A DNA stretch of 45,897 nt from Candidatus Bathyarchaeota archaeon (GTDB lineage: Archaea > Thermoproteota > Bathyarchaeia > RBG-16-48-13 > JAGMEO01). Shown here one piece after another: positions 18,964-27,698 of the stretch. How positions within the stretch are numbered: the stretch's first letter is position 1; every line of letters starts with the position of its first letter. The position numbers were made by a program, and so were the translations under genes. Below the pieces are notes generated by a model. That model worked only from the letters and a program-made list of their open reading frames with translations. It ran no database searches and was not told the DNA's origin. The stretch spans positions 1 to 45,897 of the forward strand of contig JAUVYS010000003.1 in assembly GCA_030602965.1 (NCBI GenBank), written 5' to 3'.

Positions 18964-19608
18964 TTAAGCCTCTAGGAACTTGGCCTTTTCTTGATCTGAT
19001 AGTTCTTTATAGCCTTCTTTGGTCACAGTTGCCACATCAAAACTATCCCCGCTCCCTATGTCTCTTTTCATAGCTGACCAGACTGCTTTAACTACTAGGG
19101 GAATTCCCTCTTGAACTGATAAACTCTCTGTGTATTCAGCCTCAAGTACTCCGTAAGCTACAGGTGACCCAGAGCCTGTTGAAACCATTTTTTCTTCAAT
19201 AACACTACCAAAAGGGTCTAAAGCATATATGTGTGGTCCACTGCCATCGATCCCACCAATTATGGCTTGCATGACCAGCGGAAAAGCTCGAGATGAATAT
19301 AAAATGTTTGAAGCCAACCTTGCTAAAGATTTCACAGGAAAAGCCCGATCTTTCTCTAAGCGATAAAGCTTAGCGTTAGCCTGCAAGATGTTCACAACAT
19401 TCTGTGCATCTGCGACAACACCTGCGATTGTTATAGCAAGATGATCGTCAATCTTGAATACTTTCTTACCTTTTTTATGTGCTACTAGATAACCCATCGT
19501 AACTCGGGTGTCGGTAGCTATAACAATACCATCTTGGCAGACTATTCCCATTGTGGTTGTACCTTTAAGTACTTTTAAAATGTCTTCGTTCATCGCTGGC
19601 TCATTCAA
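18964..19608 (-). CDS. psmB: Proteasome beta subunit (predicted active, Thr1 present)
   Basis: MNEPAMNEDILKVLKG|TTTMGIVCQDGIVIATDTRVTMGYLVAHKKGKKVFKI...STGSGSPVAYGVLE...RDIGSGD. Confidence 0.95.
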   Translation of the reverse strand: MNEPAMNEDILKVLKGTTTMGIVCQDGIVIATDTRVTMGYLVAHKKGKKVFKIDDHLAITIAGVVADAQNVVNILQANAKLYRLEKDRAFPVKSLARLASNILYSSRAFPLVMQAIIGGIDGSGPHIYALDPFGSVIEEKMVSTGSGSPVAYGVLEAEYTESLSVQEGIPLVVKAVWSAMKRDIGSGDSFDVATVTKEGYKELSDQEKAKFLEA

Positions 19609-19752
19609 TTGATTAATTTTCCCTCAGAGTATCTTTTTAAAAGAATGATTATAGAAGAGAGGGTAAACATCTTATTTCAGAGAAGCTTTAACTTAAAAAT
19701 ATTTCGAAACATTCTTTTAGATTTTAGATAATGAAGATGTTGGTTAAATAGA

Positions 19753-20805
19753 TTGATGACGGATGCCCATCATATACAACTGCCAAGAGAAGTTCTTATT
19801 GGACGTGGAGTCTTAAAGAAGATTGGAACAGTGTGTCAAGGACTTGGTTTTTCTTCTTCAGCATTATTAATGACAGGGCCGAAGACATACTACATAGCTG
19901 CTAAGGAGACCATTATCTCTCTGGAAAAAAACGGATTCGATGTAGAAAATTTAATTGTTGAATCTTCCGAGATGAAGTACGTTGTTATGGCTGAAAAAAA
20001 AATTTTGAAACATCATCCTAAAATTGTATTAGGTGTTGGTGGAGGGAAAGTAATTGATGTGGGAAAGATTGCTGCTTCTAGACGTAGTGTGCCCTTCATA
20101 AGTGTTCCTACAACTGCTTCTCATGATGGAATTGCTAGTCCAAGGGCTTCGATAAAGGATTTGGAGCAACCATCATCTGTTCTTGCTCAAACACCTACTG
20201 CTATAATAGCTGATACAGAGATAATTCAAAAGTCCCCCTACAGACTTACAGCAAGTGGTTGTGGAGATATAGTATCAAAGTATACAGCGGTTAGAGACTG
20301 GAAATTAGCTCATAATCTCAAAGGTCAATATTATGGAGAATATGCGGCTAGTTTATCTATGATGAGCGCTAGGTTAGTGATGCGTAATGCCAAGATAATT
20401 AGAAAAACAGAAGAAGGCATAAGCATTGTCCTTGAGGCATTAATAAGTTGTGGTATCGCTATGAGCATTGCTGGAAGCAGTGCACCTTGTAGTGGTGCTG
20501 AACACCTCTTCTCTCACATCTTAGACCAGATAGCGCCAACTCCAGCCTTACATGGTGAACAGTGTGGCGTTGGAGCAATTATGATGGCTTATCTTCACAG
20601 AGCCAACTGGAAACATTTAAGAAATAGTCTTCGCAAGCTCAAAGCTCCTACAACTGCCCAAGAACTTGAAATAGAACCAAGATACATCATCGAAGCTTTA
20701 ACAAAAGCTCACAAGATTAGATCTGATAGATACACAATTCTTGGAAATGACGGTTTAACTGAAGACGAAGCTATTCACCTTGCAAAAACCACCGGAGTAA
20801 TTTAG
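19753..20805 (+). CDS. egsA: sn-glycerol-1-phosphate dehydrogenase
   Basis: VLGVGGGKVIDVGKIAASRRSVPFISVPTTASHDGIASPRASIKD; archaeal lipid G1PDH. Confidence 0.95.
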   Translation: MMTDAHHIQLPREVLIGRGVLKKIGTVCQGLGFSSSALLMTGPKTYYIAAKETIISLEKNGFDVENLIVESSEMKYVVMAEKKILKHHPKIVLGVGGGKVIDVGKIAASRRSVPFISVPTTASHDGIASPRASIKDLEQPSSVLAQTPTAIIADTEIIQKSPYRLTASGCGDIVSKYTAVRDWKLAHNLKGQYYGEYAASLSMMSARLVMRNAKIIRKTEEGISIVLEALISCGIAMSIAGSSAPCSGAEHLFSHILDQIAPTPALHGEQCGVGAIMMAYLHRANWKHLRNSLRKLKAPTTAQELEIEPRYIIEALTKAHKIRSDRYTILGNDGLTEDEAIHLAKTTGVI

Positions 20806-20815
20806 TAGAATAAAA

Positions 20816-21280
20816 ATGCTAAAAGAAAAAGTACTCATAACGTTTATAGGCGTTCATCAAGCAAAAAAAGGCTTTATTTTTGTCCACGAAGGGCTTTTGA
20901 AGAATTGTGAAGAATGTGATTTTTTCAAAGTATGCATGAAAAATTTAGAGCCAGGACGAATTTATAAGGTTAGAAAAATTCGTCAAAAGAAGTTTCCTTG
21001 TAAAGTTCATGAAAATGGAGTTCAGGTTGTAGAAGTAACTGAAAGTGATATAGAAGCATCTATCCAAGAAAGACAGGCTTTCAATGGATGTGCTATAACC
21101 TTTCAACATCAAGATTGCAATGAGATTTGTTGCTTATATTATGAAAAATGTAAAGTAAATGGCTTAAAGAACGGTGATAAATGCAGAATTATCAAAGTAA
21201 AAGAGAGACTCACTTGCCCTCTTGAGAAGACTCTTGTTTCCGCGGTTTTACATCGGCTGCCTTTGAGCGAGTCTTTTTGA
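20816..21280 (+). CDS. UPF0179 family protein
   Basis: Cys-rich archaeal protein: KNCEECDFFKVCMKNLEPGRIYKVRKIRQKKFPCKVHENGVQVVEV...DCNEICCLYYEKCKVNGLKNGDKCRI. Confidence 0.83.
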   Translation: MLKEKVLITFIGVHQAKKGFIFVHEGLLKNCEECDFFKVCMKNLEPGRIYKVRKIRQKKFPCKVHENGVQVVEVTESDIEASIQERQAFNGCAITFQHQDCNEICCLYYEKCKVNGLKNGDKCRIIKVKERLTCPLEKTLVSAVLHRLPLSESF

Positions 21281-21953
21281 ATGTCTCAATGATACTTACT
21301 GTCTTTATCTCAGGGAAGAATTTATAGATGTCATTAACTATTCCTCGTTTCGCGAATTGAAGACCTTCAATATAGAAAGCATCCTTAGGCAATTCGATGT
21401 TAGTCTTTGTCTTTGTAACCTTCAAAGCAAAGTCTTCAGCTTTCACTGAGGGAAGTCTTCGATGAATAATTGCTCGTATTTTTTCTTTTTCGTTCTCAAT
21501 TATCTTTTTTAATGTAAGATCGTAAATTAGGGTTCTTCCTGCTAATGGGGGATTGAAATCAACCTGTACACGTCCTGCACCGACAGATCTGATTACAGCA
21601 GATTTTCCACCAATTTCCATTCGCATTCCAGGAACTGGTGTTACTTTTTGTTTTTTGAAGCTTCTTATTGATAGTAATTTGATCTTTTTCGGATCCCTAG
21701 GACCAAAGCCTTTCTCAGGAGGAATAGTAATTGTGGATGATTTTCCCACCTTAAGGGCTGGTAACGCATCATCTAAACTCTTTAGAACCCATCCTTCTCC
21801 AACAACAACGAGCATAGGTTCGTAAGCTCCATTTTCATTAAATGTACCTTTCTCCTTTGCTACATTTTCAATAGTAGTATCAAAAACTTCATCAGTCTCT
21901 TTCACCTTAGCTATATAGTCGATTAGAATAAAGTTTCCTTTTTTTATAGGCAA
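21210..21953 (-). CDS. FKBP-type peptidyl-prolyl cis-trans isomerase (archaeal, SlyD-like)
   Basis: FILIDYIAKVKETDEVFDTT...VVGEGWVLKSLDDALPALKVGKSSTITIPPEKGFGPRDP...VQVDFNPPLAGRTLIYDLTL. Confidence 0.93.
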   Translation of the reverse strand: MPIKKGNFILIDYIAKVKETDEVFDTTIENVAKEKGTFNENGAYEPMLVVVGEGWVLKSLDDALPALKVGKSSTITIPPEKGFGPRDPKKIKLLSIRSFKKQKVTPVPGMRMEIGGKSAVIRSVGAGRVQVDFNPPLAGRTLIYDLTLKKIIENEKEKIRAIIHRRLPSVKAEDFALKVTKTKTNIELPKDAFYIEGLQFAKRGIVNDIYKFFPEIKTVSIIETFKKTRSKAADVKPRKQESSQEGK

Positions 21954-22145
21954 GTATCGATCTCCCTTTGATGTTAGTGATTTATTATCTAGATTGATAA
22001 AAATATTTGGTGGCTTATTACTAGAGCGTGTGATTTTTACTATATTTCTAATTTATATAATTGTCATAAAAAAATCTTTCATTTAACCTACAATACTTAA
22101 AATTTACAACTTCCATTTTGAAGTCAAATTATTAGGAGAAATTAC

Positions 22146-22937
22146 ATGATAATTACTCTTCTTTCAGATTTTGGATTACAGGATTCTTATGTAACAGAGA
22201 TGAAGGGCACTATTTTGACTGTTTGTAGTGATGCAACTATTGTTGATATTACACATAATGTAAAAAAGTTCAATATCAAAATGGGAGCTTTTATTTTAGC
22301 TTCTGCAGCGCCACATTTTCCAGAAGGAACCATACATGTTGCAGTCGTAGATCCAGGTGTTGGCACAAAACGACGTCCCATAATAGTTGAAGCTAAGAAC
22401 AGGATTTATGTAGGACCAGATAATGGGTTGCTGATTTTATCAGCCAAAAATGAAGGACTAAAAAGAGTGATCCATGTAACGAACAAACAATTTTTTCATG
22501 AAACGGTTTCAAAAACCTTTCATGGAAGAGATGTTTTTGCGCCAGTAGCGGCTTACCTTGCAAAAGGAGTTAAATCTTCTAAGTTTGGCCAAGAAATAAC
22601 AGATTTCATAAAACCAACATTCGCTGAACCTACAATAAACAGAGAGAAGATAGAGGGTGAGATTCTCCACATAGATGATTTTGGGAACCTTATAACGAAC
22701 ATTTCCCAAACAATTCTAGATAAAACTAAAGCATCAAAAATAAAGCAACTTCAAATTAGTATAGCAAAAAAGAGAAAAATTCTGAGATTCAGCGGAACAT
22801 ATGGCGATGTTTCTGAAGGAACAGCTTTGATATTAATAGGAAGTCATGGGTTCTTAGAGATTGCAGTTAGTCTAGGAAGTGCAAAAAAGGTATTTAATGC
22901 CAAGCTAGGTGATGTGGTTGAGGTTCATTTATCTTAG
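22146..22937 (+). CDS. SAM hydroxide adenosyltransferase / SAM hydrolase (DUF62 family)
   Basis: MIITLLSDFGLQDSYVTEMKGTIL...VVDPGVGTKRRPIIVEAKNRIYVGPDNGLL...TFHGRDVFAPVAAYLAKG. Confidence 0.93.
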   Translation: MIITLLSDFGLQDSYVTEMKGTILTVCSDATIVDITHNVKKFNIKMGAFILASAAPHFPEGTIHVAVVDPGVGTKRRPIIVEAKNRIYVGPDNGLLILSAKNEGLKRVIHVTNKQFFHETVSKTFHGRDVFAPVAAYLAKGVKSSKFGQEITDFIKPTFAEPTINREKIEGEILHIDDFGNLITNISQTILDKTKASKIKQLQISIAKKRKILRFSGTYGDVSEGTALILIGSHGFLEIAVSLGSAKKVFNAKLGDVVEVHLS

Positions 22938-22979
22938 AACATTTTGAAGGATTAATGGAATAAATCTTACTCAGAAACT

Positions 22980-23264
22980 TTATTCAAGTCTCTTTATAAT
23001 GTGATAACCAAATTTTGTTTTTATAGTAGGTGAAGTCTGTCCCTTCTTAAGAGTAAAAGCTGTTTTCTCAAACTCCTTCACCATTTTTCCTCTACTAAAG
23101 AATCCAAGGTCACCGCCACGGTTTCTTGAAGGACAAAGTGAAACTTCCTTTGCAATTTTTGCAAATTTTTCATCTTTTTTTAAACGCTCGAGAATAGTAT
23201 CAGCTTCCTGCTTGGTCTTTACTAGAATATGAGCACAATGTACTTTATTTGACATACAAATCAA
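22980..23264 (-). CDS. Parvulin-type peptidyl-prolyl cis-trans isomerase
   Basis: VHCAHILVKTKQEADTILERLKKDEKFAKIAKEVSLCPSRNRGGDLGFFSRGKMVKEFEKTAFTLKKGQTSPTIKTKFGYHIIKRLE. Confidence 0.95.
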   Translation of the reverse strand: MICMSNKVHCAHILVKTKQEADTILERLKKDEKFAKIAKEVSLCPSRNRGGDLGFFSRGKMVKEFEKTAFTLKKGQTSPTIKTKFGYHIIKRLE

Positions 23265-23306
23265 AACTCATGAAACAACAGAGATATGAGATTAATTTCT
23301 TGTTTT

Positions 23307-23840
23307 TTAAACTTTGTTAGATAAAGCAAGTTCTTTAATTCTTGAAACACCATCTATACTTTTAATGTAACTTGCCACCCTTTTTGAAAGTAGTTCCTCC
23401 CAGTTGTCATCGTTCAGGATTCTTTTTCTGACTTCAGTCGCTGAATAGATTTCGCGGTGCAAGAATAGTATGTTTTCTACGCTGAAATTTGCTTCTTTGA
23501 ATAAGCGACAAGTAAGAGGATCGTTTGAATATACAACGTCAAAGTGGGGTGTAAGAACACAGACTTCGTTTACCCAGATGGCATGAGCCTTTGCATCTGG
23601 AACTGGAATTATTAAAAATTTCTTTTGATCAAATCCCTCTTCATCTAAAGTAGCTTTTATCATTGTGATACGTTCACCCGCTGTAAAAGGGTTGTCTAAT
23701 TCATGGCTCAACTGGGAGCTCCCCACAATTATTATTAGTTCATCTACGGATTCTAGTAATTTCTTAACAATCTTAATGTGACCAATATGAAAAGGCTGAA
23801 ATCTTCCTACAAAAAGTCCTCGTCTTATCTGCTTTTCCAT
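23307..23840 (-). CDS. nadM: Nicotinamide-nucleotide adenylyltransferase
   Basis: RGLFVGRFQPFHIGHIKIVKKLLESVDELIIIVGSSQLSHELDNPFTAGERITMI. Confidence 0.95.
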   Translation of the reverse strand: MEKQIRRGLFVGRFQPFHIGHIKIVKKLLESVDELIIIVGSSQLSHELDNPFTAGERITMIKATLDEEGFDQKKFLIIPVPDAKAHAIWVNEVCVLTPHFDVVYSNDPLTCRLFKEANFSVENILFLHREIYSATEVRKRILNDDNWEELLSKRVASYIKSIDGVSRIKELALSNKV

Positions 23841-23879
23841 TTAATCACCACGTACATTTTTTAAAATTGATCATATATT

Positions 23880-24450
23880 TTATGGCATAAAAAGGTGTGT
23901 TGGATCAACATATATAACAGAACCCGTTTTTGTTCTAAATTTCACACCTTCTTTTCTAAGAAGAAGGCACTTTATTTCTAGGCCAAGACCATACCCACCT
24001 AAACTTAGATCGTAATATACTACTCGACGACAAGGAACAATTGGCGGAAAAGGTTGCTAGCCATAATATTTCCAACTGCTCTTGCCGCTTTTCTTCTTGA
24101 TAATGAAGAAGCGATACTACCATAAGTACTGACAAAGCCGTATGGAATACCAATTACCGTTTCCAAAACCTTTCTTGTGAAAAAGGGGAGATAATTCATT
24201 TTTAATTCGAAGTTGAAATTCCCCTTTTTTCCCTCACATATATTACTGATAGCTTTGAAAAGTTTCTTTACATACTCATCCTCCTTTTTTTTCCATGATA
24301 CAATTGTTTAAAGGTATTTTCTCTAACACGTAGCTAACGGCTTCTTCTCTGCCTTTAACAGAGAAACTGCAGCATACAATTTATCCGTCTTCACTTAAAG
24401 CTAAAGAGAACCACAATTTTCCTTTTTTACAAGAGTGAATAGAAAGCAAA
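23880..24450 (-). pseudogene. Decayed O6-alkylguanine-DNA alkyltransferase (MGMT/Ogt family)
   Basis: Frame-corrected minus-strand reading: KKGKLWFSLALSEDG*IVCCSFSVKGREEAVSYVLEKIPLNNCIMEKK(fs)KEDEYVKKLFKAISNICEG...NYLPFFTRKVLETVIGIPYGFVSTYGSIASSLSRRKAARAVGNIMASN(fs)PFPPIVPCRRVVYYDLSLGGYGLGLEIKCLLLRKEGVKF... Confidence 0.85.
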
Positions 24451-24508
24451 CTGTTTCAATTAACGATACTGTATTAAGCACGAGTTAAAAGTTTAGATTG
24501 AGAAAAAT

Positions 24509-25579
24509 TTGATTGAAATAAATGGCTTTATGGGAGAAGGCGGGGGACAAATTATTAGAACAAGCGTGGCCCTTGCGACGCTTCTGGGAAAAAAAATTCA
24601 CGTCTTTAATGTGAGAGCAAAACGATCTCCAAAAGGTTTTAGACCTCAACACATTATTGGAGTAAAGACAGTTGCAGCTTTGGCAAAAGCAGAAGTCAAA
24701 GGGTTGAATGTAGGATCAACAGACTTGGTGTTTATTCCTAAAGCAAGGCTTTCTGGAGAATTTATTTTTAATATTGGAACAGCCGGGAGTATATCATTGG
24801 TTTTACAATCACTAATGCCAGCAGCTGCTTTCACATCAGGAAAAGTGAGGTTTACTATAACTGGTGGAACTGATGTGAGATGGAGCCCAACTATAGATTA
24901 CATCAAGTATGTCAAACTTCCCATTCTAAAAAAAATGGGTTACAATGCTACACTATCAGTTTTAAGACGGGGACATTACCCAAAGGGTGGAGGTAAGGTA
25001 GCCATAGAGATTCAACCTCTTAAAAAAATCGAACCTATTAACATCACTGATTTTGGAAGCGTAAAGAAGATAAAAGGAGTGAGTCATTGTGTAAAACTAC
25101 CAAAGCATGTTGCTGAAAGACAAGCAAAAGCAGCTACTGCAGTTTTAAACCAAAGCGGTTTTAAAGATGTAATTGTGTCAACAGAATGGTATTCCTCTGA
25201 AAAAGACCAACATTTTGGTCCTGGGAGCGGTATTATTCTGTATGCTGAAACTACTTCAGACTCTGTAATTGGAGCTGATGCTCTTGGGGAGAAGGGAAAA
25301 CCTGCAGAGAAAGTAGGCACTGAAGCTGCGAACAAGTTAGTAAAAGAGTTACAATCAAAAATGCCAATCGATCGACATATGGCTGATATGTTAGTGCCAT
25401 ATATGGCTATTGCAGATGGAGAATCAATCATCAAGGTTTCAGAAATTACTACGCATCTACTTACTAACGTCAAGATTGCTACTCTAGTTGCAGGGGTCAA
25501 GTTCAAGATTGAAGGGCAATTAAAGTTTTCAGGAAAGATTTCAGTTAAAGGTCTTGGCTTAATAAACGATTTTTTCTGA
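24509..25579 (+). CDS. rtcA: RNA 3'-terminal phosphate cyclase
   Basis: TTG start; EINGFMGEGGGQIIRTSVALATLLGKKIHVFNVRAKRSPKGFRPQHIIGVKTVAALAKAEVKG; RRGHYPKGGGKVAIEI. Confidence 0.94.
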   Translation: MIEINGFMGEGGGQIIRTSVALATLLGKKIHVFNVRAKRSPKGFRPQHIIGVKTVAALAKAEVKGLNVGSTDLVFIPKARLSGEFIFNIGTAGSISLVLQSLMPAAAFTSGKVRFTITGGTDVRWSPTIDYIKYVKLPILKKMGYNATLSVLRRGHYPKGGGKVAIEIQPLKKIEPINITDFGSVKKIKGVSHCVKLPKHVAERQAKAATAVLNQSGFKDVIVSTEWYSSEKDQHFGPGSGIILYAETTSDSVIGADALGEKGKPAEKVGTEAANKLVKELQSKMPIDRHMADMLVPYMAIADGESIIKVSEITTHLLTNVKIATLVAGVKFKIEGQLKFSGKISVKGLGLINDFF

Positions 25580-26615
25580 GATTTTCATAATTAACGTTTA
25601 TAAGCCCAAGGGCTTCTTCAAAGACCTCTTGAACCCCTTTCCCTTCTTTAGCAACAATCTCGTAAACATGATTTGTAAAATTTCTTTTTACTCTCTTAAG
25701 AGAGGCTTGGTCAACCAAGTCTATTTTATTTATGACTTTTATTAACGGAATGCCTACAAACATTTTACTGATCTCTCTGAATAGACTTAATTGCCGTTCA
25801 AAAGAATAACCACAGGTCTCAGAAGGATCAGTAATGAAGATAATCGCATGAGCAAGATGTTTTAATGCAATTATGGCTTGAAGCTCGATAGGGTTTCTCT
25901 CTTTTAAAGGCCTGTCTAACAGGCCAGGGGTATCGATGATTTGACAATGATTTAACTCTGTTTTCTTATGCCCAACTACAACCCCCTTTGTTGTGAAGGG
26001 GTAACTGTTGATTTCTGGTTTAGCTGTAGAAATTTGCTTAACAAAAGTTGACTTTCCAACATTCGCATATCCAGCTACAACTACCGTTCTAATACTTGGA
26101 TCAATGGAAGGAAGTTTTCTAAGCTTAGCCCCCGCTTCTTTTAGGAACTCTAAGTCTTTTCCGATCTGGAAAATTACAGATGACATTCTTCCATATGCCT
26201 TACGTCTCAAATTGGCTGCACCAATGGGCGTCATAACCCGTTTGACAGCTCGTGAATTTTTCTTAACGAAGCCATTTATCATTTTGACAGCCCATTTCAA
26301 CGCAGCTAGACTTTTCTTGAGATTCCCCACACCAACAAGGACATCTGCAAGTTCATAGTAGAATGGATGAACTTCATCAAGCCTTGGGAACTTCTTTATA
26401 ATAATTTTGAGCTTGACGATTATAATATTTCCAGCATTTTTTATACGAAACGCTTCTCTTATACGTGCTTTGGCTCGAGGAGATCTTTTAGAGGAAACAT
26501 CTACAACAGCTTTCGAAGTTCTACGAAACGCTAAATCGATTAGCTCATCTGCCAGTAGTACCGTACCTAAGTCACTAAATGGTTGCTTAGCCAAGTCTTT
26601 TTCTCCATACGACAA
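25545..26615 (-). CDS. NOG1-family GTPase
   Basis: VVVAGYANVGKSTFVKQISTAKPEINSYPFTTKGVVVGHKKTELNHCQIIDTPGLLDRPLKERNPIELQAIIALKHLAHAIIFITDPSETCGY. Confidence 0.94.
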   Translation of the reverse strand: MSYGEKDLAKQPFSDLGTVLLADELIDLAFRRTSKAVVDVSSKRSPRAKARIREAFRIKNAGNIIIVKLKIIIKKFPRLDEVHPFYYELADVLVGVGNLKKSLAALKWAVKMINGFVKKNSRAVKRVMTPIGAANLRRKAYGRMSSVIFQIGKDLEFLKEAGAKLRKLPSIDPSIRTVVVAGYANVGKSTFVKQISTAKPEINSYPFTTKGVVVGHKKTELNHCQIIDTPGLLDRPLKERNPIELQAIIALKHLAHAIIFITDPSETCGYSFERQLSLFREISKMFVGIPLIKVINKIDLVDQASLKRVKRNFTNHVYEIVAKEGKGVQEVFEEALGLINVNYENLRKNRLLSQDL

Positions 26616-26850
26616 ATCCGTTCAATGAGTTTCTGACCTCAATGACACGATGGAAAGGTATTACGACCTCATTATTTTCATATGTGAAGTATGAAGAAGC
26701 AACTTTCGTTATTTTATCGCAAGATGTTTGTTTCCTATTCATGTAAGCACCACGATGAATAAACGTAACTTCATAATTTTCTAGTTTTTCATTCTTATTC
26801 CAGAAAATTTTATTCAGTACTTCACGAAGAGTCAAATGATTGTTCCTCAA
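26587..26850 (-). CDS. UPF0248/DUF504 (MJ1316-type RNA-end domain) protein
   Basis: LREVLNKIFWNKNEKLENYEVTFIHRGAYMNRKQ...SYFTYENNEVVIPFHRVIEVRNSLNGFVVWRKR matches the DUF504 pattern. Confidence 0.85.
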   Translation of the reverse strand: MRNNHLTLREVLNKIFWNKNEKLENYEVTFIHRGAYMNRKQTSCDKITKVASSYFTYENNEVVIPFHRVIEVRNSLNGFVVWRKRLG

Positions 26851-26902
26851 CGATACAGATTTATTTCACAATAATGGTTTAATAGTTAAAGTTATAAGTT
26901 CG

Positions 26903-27538
26903 ATGACATTGAAGGGAAATTTTTTGAGTCGAGAGAGATTGTTTATTCCTGGGGCCTCAACTATAGGCATTGTCTGTAAGGATGGAATAATCCTTACATC
27001 AGAGAAACGTGTTTCTTATGGATATATGATACAAAGTAAAACAGGCAAAAAAGTTTTCAAAATAACAAAAAGCATAGGCGCTGCATGTGCTGGATTAGTA
27101 GCAGATATGCAGATCATGATAAGGGAGATTTCAGCCTATACGAAGATCTATGAATTGGATAAAGGAAAGCCAATATCAGTAAAAAGCGCAGCAAAGCTAA
27201 TGTCAAACATGCTCTTCCAGAGAAGGTTGTTTCCGTACTTAACACAAACAATAATCGGCGGAATAGACAATCACGGGCCAAACTTATATGTCCTAGATGC
27301 ATTGGGGTCACTAATACCAGACAAATATGCTGCGGTAGGCTCTGGAGCCGAAATTGCTCTCGGAGTACTCGAGGTAGCATATAAAGATGGTTTGGATGTT
27401 TCTGAAGGAAAGGAACTAGCTTTAAAAACTATTAAATCGGCTGTAGCAAGGGATGCAGCAAGTGGTGATGGAGTAGACATCCTTGTAATTACAAAAGAAA
27501 GAATGACAGAGGAAACCATGCTATTAGCGCAAACTTGA
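26903..27538 (+). CDS. psmB: Proteasome beta subunit paralog, predicted catalytically inactive (Ala at Thr1)
   Basis: RLFIPGASTIGIVCKDGIILTSEKRVSYGYMIQSKTGKKVFKI aligns to KGTTTMGIVCQDG of the first paralog; start trimmed to 26903. Confidence 0.92.
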   Translation: MTLKGNFLSRERLFIPGASTIGIVCKDGIILTSEKRVSYGYMIQSKTGKKVFKITKSIGAACAGLVADMQIMIREISAYTKIYELDKGKPISVKSAAKLMSNMLFQRRLFPYLTQTIIGGIDNHGPNLYVLDALGSLIPDKYAAVGSGAEIALGVLEVAYKDGLDVSEGKELALKTIKSAVARDAASGDGVDILVITKERMTEETMLLAQT

Positions 27539-27698
27539 ATGCCTATCAAAACAGACATTTTATAATAATATATAATTTATTTTTTGTTCAAGATTTACTT
27601 ATAATTATAAAATTTTTCATGAATAGATAAAATAATCTTCAAGAATTAGTTACATTGCACCAAATAGTTTTGTCAAAAATAAGGAAAAAGGTAGTGCC

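Noticed and set aside
23956-24153. 65-aa minus ORF MVFHTALSVLMVVSLLHYQ...
   Set aside because: Off-frame fragment of the decayed alkyltransferase; not an independent gene
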